Shown piece after piece: positions 1-6,344 of a DNA stretch of 9,237 bases. The DNA comes from Armatimonadota bacterium (GTDB lineage: Bacteria; Armatimonadota; UBA10988; DTZQ01), in the NCBI GenBank assembly GCA_012961305.1, contig DTZQ01000199.1, positions 1 to 9,237 on the forward strand. Reading direction: 5' to 3'. The notes under the pieces were generated by a model, which was not told the DNA's origin, did not search any database, and saw only the letters and a list, made by a program, of their open reading frames with translations. Position 1 is the stretch's first letter. Each line of letters begins with the position of its first letter. Both the position numbers and the translations under genes were made by a program.

Positions 1-5
1 ATTCA

Positions 6-91
6 GCCGGAGTGGCGGAATTGGCAGACGCGCCTGACTCAAAATCAGGTGAGGTTCACCCCTCGTGCCGGTTCGAGTCCGGCCTCCGGCA
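6..91 (+). tRNA. tRNA-Leu (anticodon CAA)
   Basis: Full class II tRNA fold. The acceptor stem pairs GCCGGAG (6-12) with CTCCGGC (84-90), with discriminator A at 91. The anticodon stem CCTGA/TCAGG (33-37/45-49) closes a 7-base loop CTCAAAA, giving anticodon CAA at 40-42 for UUG leucine codons. A long variable arm (GAGG/CCTC type) and T arm GCCGG-TTCGAGT-CCGGC follow. The long variable arm and A discriminator are leucine identity features. CCA is not encoded, so it must be added after transcription. The gene ends one base before the stop codon of the convergent accA, so no room exists for a separate terminator. Confidence 0.97.
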
Positions 92-1060
92 TTACTCCTC
101 AGCCTCCATGAAAATCCCCATGCGCCGGAACTTATGATAGCGTTGTTCCAGCAGTTCCTCCACGGGCACAGAGGTCAAGTGGTCTAAGGCCCGCAACAGA
201 GCCGCTTTCAGGGTTTCGGCCATCGCTGCGGGGTCGCGGTGGGCACCACCTAAGGGTTCAAATATAATTTCGTCAATGAGTTCCCACTCCAGGGCATCTC
301 GGGCGGTCAACTTCAGGGCCGCGGCGGCTTCGGCTGGGCCTCGCTCCTCGTCGTGGGGCCAAATGATAGAGGCACATCCCTCGGGCGTGATGACCGAGTA
401 AAAGGCGTGCTCCAACATCATGATGTAGTCGCCCACTCCGATGCCAATGGCTCCGCCGCTGCCGCCCTCGCCGATGATGACCACGATGATGGGCGTGGGC
501 AGGGAGAACATCTCCCGCTGGTTCACCGCGATGGCCTCGCTGACCCCCCGCGATTCCCCGTCCACCAAGCAGTCCGCCCCCGGGGTGTCCACCAAACATA
601 TAATCGGACGGCGAAACTTGGCCGCCAGCCGCATGACCCGCAGGGCTTTGCGGTAGCCCTCGGCCTTGGCCTGGCCGAAATTGCGGTACTGTCGCTCCCG
701 CACGTTGCGACCCTTCTGATGTCCGATGATGGCCACTGGCCTCCCTTCCAAGAAGGCCACTCCAGCCACGATGGCCGGGTCATCCCCAAACCGCCTATCG
801 CCGTGCAGTTCGAAGAAGTCCGTGCACATCCGTTCGATGTAGTCCAGGGTATAGGGCCGTTCGGGATGGCGGGAGAGTTGCACTTGGTCCCAAGGGGTGA
901 GGTGGGAGAAAATCTTCCGGCGCAACTCCTCCGCCCGCCGCTCCAGAGCCTCAATTTCCGCTGACCTATCCAAGCCCTCTTCTGCGGTCAGGCGTTTGAG
1001 TTCCTCTATTTGCTCCTCCAGTTCCCGCAGCGGTTTTTCCAACGGCAGACTGCTCCTCAT
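92..1060 (-). CDS. accA: Acetyl-CoA carboxylase carboxyltransferase subunit alpha
   Basis: 322 aa, a normal length for AccA. With AccD it transfers the carboxyl group from biotin on BCCP to acetyl-CoA, giving malonyl-CoA for fatty acid synthesis in the cytoplasm. An N-terminal helical segment (about 1-55) leads into the crotonase-like carboxyltransferase fold. Family landmarks are visible: HGDRRFGDDPAIVAG (86-100), GEGGSGGAIGIGVGD (197-211), which includes the Gly-Gly expected to polarise the biotin carbonyl, PEGCASIIW (226-234) and EPLGGAHRDP (268-277). The usual GAYPG-x3-EERG loop is instead GADCLVDGESRG (161-172). The ATG at 1060 is preceded 6 nt away by a strong AGGAGG (1067-1072). It lies 72 nt downstream of accD on the same strand, probably one transcript. 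The stop at 92-94 abuts the convergent tRNA-Leu. No accB or accC is in the window. Confidence 0.96.
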   Translation of the reverse strand: MRSSLPLEKPLRELEEQIEELKRLTAEEGLDRSAEIEALERRAEELRRKIFSHLTPWDQVQLSRHPERPYTLDYIERMCTDFFELHGDRRFGDDPAIVAGVAFLEGRPVAIIGHQKGRNVRERQYRNFGQAKAEGYRKALRVMRLAAKFRRPIICLVDTPGADCLVDGESRGVSEAIAVNQREMFSLPTPIIVVIIGEGGSGGAIGIGVGDYIMMLEHAFYSVITPEGCASIIWPHDEERGPAEAAAALKLTARDALEWELIDEIIFEPLGGAHRDPAAMAETLKAALLRALDHLTSVPVEELLEQRYHKFRRMGIFMEAEE

Positions 1061-1132
1061 GCCTTTCCTCCTCTCCTGCGGGGGTCGTTTTCTCCTCGAA
1101 TCGGGCCTGCTTCCGTTTGGGCAGGAAAGCCC
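1061..1132 (-). other. accD-accA intergenic spacer
   Basis: This 72-nt gap on the - strand holds the accA ribosome binding site AGGAGG (1067-1072) and a weak potential hairpin (CCTGC and GCAGG arms, 10-nt loop) just after the accD stop. It has no T tract, so I do not call a terminator. Co-transcription of accD and accA is the simpler reading. Confidence 0.5.
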
Positions 1133-2050
1133 CTACCCTGGCACTTTCTCCGGCTGGGGTTCCTCTGCCGGGGCCGCCACCGGTTCCCGGCCGTCATCAG
1201 AGGAAGGCAGCACCCGGGCCTGGTCGGTAGAAAACCGCAAAAGCAAGGCCAAGGTACTGCGCAGTTGGGGGCGGGGGACAATAGCGTCAATCATGCCGTG
1301 TTCCAGTTGAAACTCGGCCTTTTGGAAGTTGGGGGGCAGTTTGAGGCGGTAACTCTGCTCGATAACGCGGGGGCCGGTGAAGCCCACCACGGCTTGGGGT
1401 TCGGCCAAGATGATGTCTCCCAAGAAGGCAAAACTGGCCAATACCCCAGCCGTAGTGGGGTCAGTGAGCACCGTGATGTAGGGCACGCCGGCCTGGTTTA
1501 GCCGCCCGGCCGCAGCGCTCGTTTTGGCCATCTGCATCAGGGAGAGCAATCCTTCCTGCATCCGTGCCCCGCCGGAGGCACAGAACAGGATGAGGGGCTT
1601 GTGCTCTGCCACCGCCCGCTCCATCAGCCGCGTAACTTTCTCTCCTACTACGCAACCCATGCTGCCCCCACGAAAGTGGAAATCCATTACCCCCAACAGC
1701 GCAGGCCAGCCCTCGATAGTTGCATAGCCGGTCAGAATGGCCTCTGGGATTTGCAGTCGTTGTTGGTCCCGCCCCAATTTGGCTTCATATTCCGGGAAAT
1801 CCAACGGATTGGCCGAAAGCACCTGGGCATCCAACTCCCGCCAACTGCCGGGGTCGGCCGTAATGGCTATCCGTTCCCGGGCCGTGAGGCGGTAGTGGTA
1901 CTGGCACTTGGGACAAACCTGCAGGTTGCTTTCCAGTTCTTTGCGATAGACCAACTGATGGCAGGAGGGGCATTTGTCCCAGAGGTCCTCCGGCAGGTGA
2001 CGGGTTTTGACTTCCCGTCCCCTCCGCTGCTGCCACCATTTCTTTAACAT
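1133..2050 (-). CDS. accD: Acetyl-CoA carboxylase carboxyltransferase subunit beta
   Basis: 305 aa. This is the zinc-ribbon-bearing beta half of the carboxyltransferase, which forms an alpha2-beta2 complex with AccA. The ribbon is CPSC-x15-CPKC with cysteines at residues 27, 30, 46 and 49. The catalytic fold follows: FRGGSMGCVVGEK (126-138; families usually read MGSVVGEK), FCASGGARMQEG (156-167), TDPTTAGVLASFAFLGD (196-212; usually TTGGV) and GFTGPRVIEQ (223-232). A Pro/Glu-rich tail of roughly 30 residues (276-305) extends past the usual end. ATG at 2050 is preceded by GAGGAGG (2058-2064) with 7-nt spacing. First gene of the accD-accA pair, it reads divergently from pheA across 120 bp. Its own promoter is not clear: TTGCCA and TATTGT on the - strand in that gap are only 15 nt apart. 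Confidence 0.96.
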   Translation of the reverse strand: MLKKWWQQRRGREVKTRHLPEDLWDKCPSCHQLVYRKELESNLQVCPKCQYHYRLTARERIAITADPGSWRELDAQVLSANPLDFPEYEAKLGRDQQRLQIPEAILTGYATIEGWPALLGVMDFHFRGGSMGCVVGEKVTRLMERAVAEHKPLILFCASGGARMQEGLLSLMQMAKTSAAAGRLNQAGVPYITVLTDPTTAGVLASFAFLGDIILAEPQAVVGFTGPRVIEQSYRLKLPPNFQKAEFQLEHGMIDAIVPRPQLRSTLALLLRFSTDQARVLPSSDDGREPVAAPAEEPQPEKVPG

Positions 2051-2096
2051 GGTATCGCCTCCTCAGATGGCCTGCGTGGTCCCTACCTTCCACCTC

Positions 2097-2125
2097 TTGA
2101 CAAAAGGTCTAAAATGGCCTACAAT
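2097..2125 (+). promoter_or_regulatory. Sigma-70-type promoter of pheA
   Basis: The -35 box TTGACA (2097-2102) is perfect consensus. A 17-nt spacer separates it from TACAAT (2120-2125), which matches 5 of 6 consensus bases. Transcription should start near 2132, giving a leader of about 39 nt before the ATG at 2171. That is too short for a leader-peptide attenuator. It also argues against translation from the TTG at 2141, which would begin about 9 nt into the mRNA with no ribosome binding site. Confidence 0.85.
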
Positions 2126-2135
2126 ACAGGTAGGC
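2117..2135. promoter_or_regulatory. Operator-like dyad over the pheA -10 box
   Basis: A perfect inverted repeat, GCCTAC (2117-2122), 7-nt centre (2123-2129), GTAGGC (2130-2135), covers the -10 hexamer and the predicted start point. A dimeric repressor here would block pheA and could also touch divergent accD expression. No regulator gene is in the window, so the ligand is unknown. An RNA hairpin role is unlikely because the left arm lies upstream of the predicted transcript start. Confidence 0.5.
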
Positions 2136-2170
2136 AGTAATTGGCAAAGTTCCGTAGAGGAGCAGGTTTT

Positions 2171-3235
2171 ATGAACCTCGAAGAACTGCGCACCGCAATT
2201 GACGAAATAGACCGGCAACTGGTAACCCTCCTGCGCGAACGGGCCCGTTTGGCCCAGCAAATCGGGCAGGAAAAGGACCGTCTGGACCAACGCGTTTACG
2301 CGCCCGAACGGGAACTGGCGGTTTGCGAACGCCTGGCTGATTTAGAGGTGAGTCCCCTCCGCCTCGAAGCCCTCCGGGCCATTTACCGCGAAATAATTTC
2401 CGCCTGTCGCGAGGTACAACGCCGTTTGGTGATAGCCTTCTTGGGACCGGAGGGCACTTTCACCCAAATCGCCGGGCGCCAGGTTTTCGGTTCTGGCTGC
2501 GAGTACCGCCCTCTGCCTTCCGTAGCCGACGTGTTCTACGAGGTGGAAAAAGGGCGAGCCGACCACGGCATCGTGCCCATCGAAAACTCCTCTGAAGGCT
2601 CGGTGCGCGAAACAATGGACATGTTCCTCCAGGCAGAGGTGCGCATTTGCGCCGAGGTGTACGTGGACATCCACCACTGCTTGCTGGCCAAGGGGCCCCG
2701 GGAGCAGATTAGGGTCCTTTACTCCAACCCGCAGGCCTTGGCTCAATGCCGTCAATGGCTGCGCACCAACCTGCCGAAGGTGGAACTGGTAGCCACCACC
2801 AGCACGGCCCAAGGAGCCGCGCGCGCGGCCCAGGAACCTCAGGCAGCGGCCATCGGCACCTCCCTGGCGGCCGAACTGTACGGCCTGGACATCCTCGAAG
2901 CCAACATCGAGGACCAGGCAGGCAACCGCACGCGGTTTTTGGTTTTAGGGCGGGAGGACACCCCTCCCACCGGACGGGATAAAACCTCCCTCATCATCTC
3001 CACCCAGCATCGGGCTGGAGCCCTTTGTGAAGCCCTTTCCGTGCTGCGGGACCATCAGTTGAACATGACTATGATTGAATCCCGGCCCGCGCGGTACACC
3101 GCTTGGGCCTACGTGTTCTTCATTGATTTTCAAGGTCACTTGGCCGAAGAGCATGTACGGCAGGCCCTGAGCGAATTGGAAGAACGCTGCCTGTTTGTGC
3201 GAGTCCTGGGCTCCTACCCGGAGGCGGGCGACTGA
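2171..3235 (+). CDS. pheA: Bifunctional chorismate mutase / prephenate dehydratase (P-protein)
   Basis: 354 aa from the ATG at 2171. It converts chorismate to prephenate and then to phenylpyruvate, the committed branch to phenylalanine. Residues 1-85 are an all-helical AroQ chorismate mutase (LEELRTAIDEIDRQLVTLL). Residues 87-262 are the dehydratase: FLGPEGTFT (90-98), IVPIENSSEGSV (134-145), SNPQALAQC (185-193; usually SHPQALAQC) and the NRTRF catalytic motif (252-256). Residues 272-350 are an ACT domain with RAGALCEAL (281-289) and ESRP (303-306), the phenylalanine-binding signatures, so feedback inhibition is expected. I chose this ATG because GAGGAG (2157-2162) sits 8 nt upstream and the protein then begins at the canonical mutase start. 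A TTG at 2141 would add 10 unlikely residues. The 3' end overlaps the convergent gene by 22 bp. Confidence 0.95.
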   Translation: MNLEELRTAIDEIDRQLVTLLRERARLAQQIGQEKDRLDQRVYAPERELAVCERLADLEVSPLRLEALRAIYREIISACREVQRRLVIAFLGPEGTFTQIAGRQVFGSGCEYRPLPSVADVFYEVEKGRADHGIVPIENSSEGSVRETMDMFLQAEVRICAEVYVDIHHCLLAKGPREQIRVLYSNPQALAQCRQWLRTNLPKVELVATTSTAQGAARAAQEPQAAAIGTSLAAELYGLDILEANIEDQAGNRTRFLVLGREDTPPTGRDKTSLIISTQHRAGALCEALSVLRDHQLNMTMIESRPARYTAWAYVFFIDFQGHLAEEHVRQALSELEERCLFVRVLGSYPEAGD

Positions 3236-4152
3236 AGCCGTTCAGCCTCCAGAATGGTCTGCAGGCTCTTGCGGGCTTCTTGGGAAGACTCGAAAGTGGA
3301 CAAGTCATACAGCCGGGCGAACAAATCCTCATGTTTTTGCCGCAAGACGCCCATACGGTAGTGGGCATCCACGTCCTCCGCCCTGACCTCCATGCCCCCC
3401 TTGCTGATGAACTCGTCAATTTCAGCCACCTCCACACTGCTGGTGGGGTCATTTCCCACCGCCAATTTGAGCAGGGCCGCGCTGATGACTTTGTGGTCGC
3501 GAATTAGCAACAGCGCAAGGCGGTCTGCGGTGGTTTCTATGGCCTCCAGCCAGGGCCGCAAGAAAAAAGCGTACAGAAACAGAGGGAAACCCAGTAGGCG
3601 CAAAATGGGATTGCCGGTCTGAAGGGTCAGGGCGAGGGAACGCAGGGGGACGTGGCGGGCGTGCACATGCCCAATTTCCCGGGCCAGAAGGGCCTGGAAC
3701 TCCGTTTCGCTCAAAAGGTCCCGCAGCCGTTGGGGGATGACCATAAAGAAGGGACGGCGCAGGCCCCGGGTGCGTAACTCCAGGGAATCCTCCTCCACCA
3801 CATAGGCCTCCGGCTCTTTAAGCCCCAAAGGCCGGACGAACCGCTGGAGAACCTCCCGGATTTCCGGGAAGTTGGTGGGCATGACCTTGATTTTCAAGCC
3901 CTGGCGTATCAACCGGCGCCGCTGCTGGCCTATCACCAGGGCAACTAGGATGAAGGACAACACCAGCCAGCCCACCCATCCTAAAAGCAGGTTGTATTTC
4001 TTCAGGCCCACAAAGACAAGGGCCGGGAGGACGAAAATAACCGTCGGTATCACAATTCCCTGCAAGAACGCGGACTCCTCGGCTTCCCCCCGGTAGTCCT
4101 GCGGGCGCAGGGTGGGAATTTTCCGGGGCCGAATTTTCAGTTGCACACCCAT
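3214..4152 (-). CDS. M48 (HtpX-like) family membrane protein with defective HExxH motif
   Basis: 312 aa. Two membrane segments (about 31-50 and 55-75) are followed by a cytosolic domain that resembles M48 peptidases: LSETEFQALLAREIGHVHARH (148-167) aligns with the family zinc helix, and ETTADRLALLL (206-216) aligns with the E-x2-x-AD motif giving the third ligand. M48 enzymes need HExxH; here the first histidine is Arg158 (codon CGG, 3679-3681), so the site reads REIGH. No other HExxH is present. I infer a catalytically dead or altered paralogue, possibly a scaffold or regulator. A hydrophobic stretch at 183-199 may be a third membrane segment. ATG at 4152 has GAGGAGG (4160-4166) 7 nt upstream and shares one base with the DUF502 stop, implying translational coupling. 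It is last in the operon. Confidence 0.7.
   Translation of the reverse strand: MGVQLKIRPRKIPTLRPQDYRGEAEESAFLQGIVIPTVIFVLPALVFVGLKKYNLLLGWVGWLVLSFILVALVIGQQRRRLIRQGLKIKVMPTNFPEIREVLQRFVRPLGLKEPEAYVVEEDSLELRTRGLRRPFFMVIPQRLRDLLSETEFQALLAREIGHVHARHVPLRSLALTLQTGNPILRLLGFPLFLYAFFLRPWLEAIETTADRLALLLIRDHKVISAALLKLAVGNDPTSSVEVAEIDEFISKGGMEVRAEDVDAHYRMGVLRQKHEDLFARLYDLSTFESSQEARKSLQTILEAERLQSPASG
3220..3250. terminator. Possible hairpin at the pheA / M48-like convergent overlap
   Basis: GGAGGC (3220-3225) can pair with GCCTCC (3245-3250), and inside it CTGAA (3232-3236) pairs with TTCAG (3241-3245) around loop GCCG; the two alternatives share one base. It spans the pheA stop. Neither strand has a T tract after it, so intrinsic termination is doubtful, although it is the only structure seen between the two converging units. 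Confidence 0.25.
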
Positions 4153-4778
4153 CAGGCAGCCTCCTCGGTTTGTTTCTGGCGGTCGGGGATGAGCACACCG
4201 CCGGAAACGATGAGTTTAACCCCCTCGTCCACAGATAAGTTCAACTCCATGACCTCCTCTCGGGGCACTAATACCAACATGCCGGTCATGGGCACAGGGG
4301 AGTAGGGAATGAAAATGTGCATCAGTTCTTTCCCCGTCCGCTGGTGTGTTTCAGCCATACCTTCGGCAGTGATAAAGCCCAAAACGTACACTCCGGGACG
4401 AGGGTACTCCACCAAAACCACCCGCTTGAAAGCGATTTCCTTCGGCGAGAGGAGCAAATCCACCACTTGTTTCGCCGAGGGATAGATTATTTTCACCACC
4501 GGGATTTGAGAGACTAAGGCTTCCCCGTAGCCAATTAGTTTCCGCCCCACAACGGTTGAACCCACCACCCCCACCAACAGGATTAGCCCAATGCTGAGGA
4601 TGACTCCCAACCCCGGCACGGCATAGAGGGGACTGTCCTCCGCCAAGCGGTGGAGGTGGCGGCCAATGAAAGTGTTAAGGAAGTTGAAAATGGCTCCCAG
4701 GACGTATAAAGTCACCAGGAGCGGGATGGTAATAATCAATCCGGCCATAAAGTAGCGGCGCAGCAAAGAGAATCTCAT
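4152..4778 (-). CDS. DUF502 family membrane protein
   Basis: 208 aa. Two N-terminal membrane helices (about 12-33 and 55-78) precede a soluble beta-rich domain. The family pattern is clear: a proline in the first helix (ITIPLLVTLYVLG, 16-28), PGLGVILSIGLILLVG (55-70), IPVVKIIYPSAKQV (92-105), VLVEYPRPGVYVLGFIT (121-137), FIPYSPVPMTGMLVLVP (156-172) and VKLIVSGGV (187-195). Function of DUF502 proteins is not established; they are small inner-membrane proteins found in many bacteria. The ATG at 4778 is 6 nt past the stop of the upstream CorC-like gene, and a GGGGAG (4790-4795) lies within the end of that gene. The TGA stop overlaps the next ATG by one base. Function here is unknown; the operon suggests work with the CorC-like proteins. 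Confidence 0.88.
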   Translation of the reverse strand: MRFSLLRRYFMAGLIITIPLLVTLYVLGAIFNFLNTFIGRHLHRLAEDSPLYAVPGLGVILSIGLILLVGVVGSTVVGRKLIGYGEALVSQIPVVKIIYPSAKQVVDLLLSPKEIAFKRVVLVEYPRPGVYVLGFITAEGMAETHQRTGKELMHIFIPYSPVPMTGMLVLVPREEVMELNLSVDEGVKLIVSGGVLIPDRQKQTEEAA

Positions 4779-4784
4779 GGTTTC

Positions 4785-6344
4785 TCACTCTCCCCGCCGG
4801 GTTACCTGTACGCGGTGGGCCCGGCCTTCGGCCACTTCCAAAATGCTCATTTCCAGTTCATGCCAGGTCACGGTGTCCCCCACTTCCGGCCGACGGCCCA
4901 ATCGGAGGGCCACCACTTCTTGGACCGTATGCCCTTCCTCGCCATGGAGAGCCACTCCCAACTGCTCCTCAATCTCCCACAAGTTAGCCCGTCCGTCGGC
5001 CAATACGGTGCCGTTCACATTGCGCCTCACTTCCCCCGGCCTTAATTCACCTGCCTCCTGCTCCTGGGCAGAGACCTCCCGCAGGGTCACTTCCAAGGTG
5101 TCAATGCGCTGACCATCCAACTCCAACACTTTGAACTGCAGTTGCAGATTGTCCGGCGTGGTGTAAGTCACCACTTCTCCCACTTCCGGCACCCGCTCCG
5201 CCAACTTGAAGACAAAACCGCCCAAGGTATTGTAGTCCCCCTCCGGTAAGTCCACATCCAAGGCTTCTTCGAAGTCGTCAATTTCCAACCGTGCTTTGAG
5301 GATAACCCTGCCATCGGGCTGGATTTGCAGCAGGGGTTCACCCCGGTCGCTCTCATCCACAATCTCTCCCACAATTTCCTCCAAAATGTCCTCAATGGTC
5401 ACCAGGCCAGAGGTGCCTCCGTACTCGTCAATCACAATGGCCAAAGCGATTTTGCGGGCCTGTAACTCCCGCAACAAGTGATGTATTCGCTTGGTCTCCG
5501 GGACGAAATAAGGCTCCCGCATCAGTTCCACCAAACTCGTGCTGGGCCTGCTGTGCAAGGCTTCCAACACGTCTTTGGCCCGCACTATGCCCCGAATGTT
5601 GTCCCGTGTTTCCTCATACACCGGCAGCCGCGAGTAACCGGTTTCCAAAATGGTCCGAGCCACTTCGGGCAGGGGGGTATCCAACGACACACAGACCATA
5701 TCAATCCGGGGCACCATGATGTTCCCAGCGTTTTTCTCCGGAAACTCCAGAATTTCTTCAATCAATTCCCGCTGTTCCGGTTCAATTACCCCAGCGTCGC
5801 TGCCCATCTCCAACATGACCTGAATCTGCTGGGGAGTGACAATCTCCTGGGGAGTTCCCGGACGTCCTCCAAAGAGGCGCATGGTCCTGTTGGCTATGCC
5901 GGTGAACAGCCGGGAGACCGGCCCCAGAACCCGCAGGGTCAGGAACATAAAGGGAACCATCCGCAGGGCAGTCCGCTCCGCGTTCTGCACCGCCAGGCTC
6001 TTGGGCAGGATTTCCCCCAGGAGCAAGTACACCGCAATCATCCCCACGGAAATCAAGTGGACATACTCCGGTGCCCACCGATAGGCTAACAGGGTAGTAA
6101 AGGTGGCTCCGATGATGATACAGCAGTCGGTGCCCACAATTAGCGGTCCCAAGAAGTTCTCCGCCCGCTCGGTCAAGCGACAAACAGCCTCTGCCCGCCG
6201 ATTGCCCTGCGCGGCCAAATGACGCAAGCGCGTCCGGTTGCAAGCCACGAACGCTGCCTCACTCAGGGAGAAATTGTACACTCCCAAGAGACAGAGCAGT
6301 ACAATTGCTGTCTGAAGGCCGTTTAACCAAGGGTCATCGCTCAA
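4785..6344 (-). CDS. CorC/CNNM-like protein (DUF21-CBS pair) with duplicated CorC_HlyC domain
   Basis: 519 aa. A DUF21 transmembrane region (about 8-155, four hydrophobic segments) is followed by two CBS repeats (208-262, 270-330) ending in the signature VIDEYGGTSGLVTIEDILEE (304-323). CorC/CNNM proteins are implicated in Mg2+ or other divalent cation transport. The region carries FSLSEAAF and GEILPKSLA (110-118), but the Asn-rich stretch usual in the second helix reads GTDCCIIIGATFTTLL (71-86). Unusually there are two CorC_HlyC domains: 342-422 and a second at 444-517 sharing the PEVG...VTW/VTY pattern. Start is TTG at 6344, supported by GGGGAGGA (6351-6358) 6 nt upstream and a 4-base TTGA overlap with the previous gene. 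No better start lies near. It is the second gene of the operon. Confidence 0.9.
   Translation of the reverse strand: MSDDPWLNGLQTAIVLLCLLGVYNFSLSEAAFVACNRTRLRHLAAQGNRRAEAVCRLTERAENFLGPLIVGTDCCIIIGATFTTLLAYRWAPEYVHLISVGMIAVYLLLGEILPKSLAVQNAERTALRMVPFMFLTLRVLGPVSRLFTGIANRTMRLFGGRPGTPQEIVTPQQIQVMLEMGSDAGVIEPEQRELIEEILEFPEKNAGNIMVPRIDMVCVSLDTPLPEVARTILETGYSRLPVYEETRDNIRGIVRAKDVLEALHSRPSTSLVELMREPYFVPETKRIHHLLRELQARKIALAIVIDEYGGTSGLVTIEDILEEIVGEIVDESDRGEPLLQIQPDGRVILKARLEIDDFEEALDVDLPEGDYNTLGGFVFKLAERVPEVGEVVTYTTPDNLQLQFKVLELDGQRIDTLEVTLREVSAQEQEAGELRPGEVRRNVNGTVLADGRANLWEIEEQLGVALHGEEGHTVQEVVALRLGRRPEVGDTVTWHELEMSILEVAEGRAHRVQVTRRGE

Noticed and set aside
353..964. Open frame of 203 codons on the + strand inside accA
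   Set aside because: It is antisense to a clear accA, has no domain resemblance and reads like GC-rich shadow sequence.
2141..2170. TTG start giving a pheA product 10 residues longer
   Set aside because: It would lie about 9 nt after the predicted transcription start with no ribosome binding site; ATG at 2171 has GAGGAG and gives the canonical mutase N-terminus.
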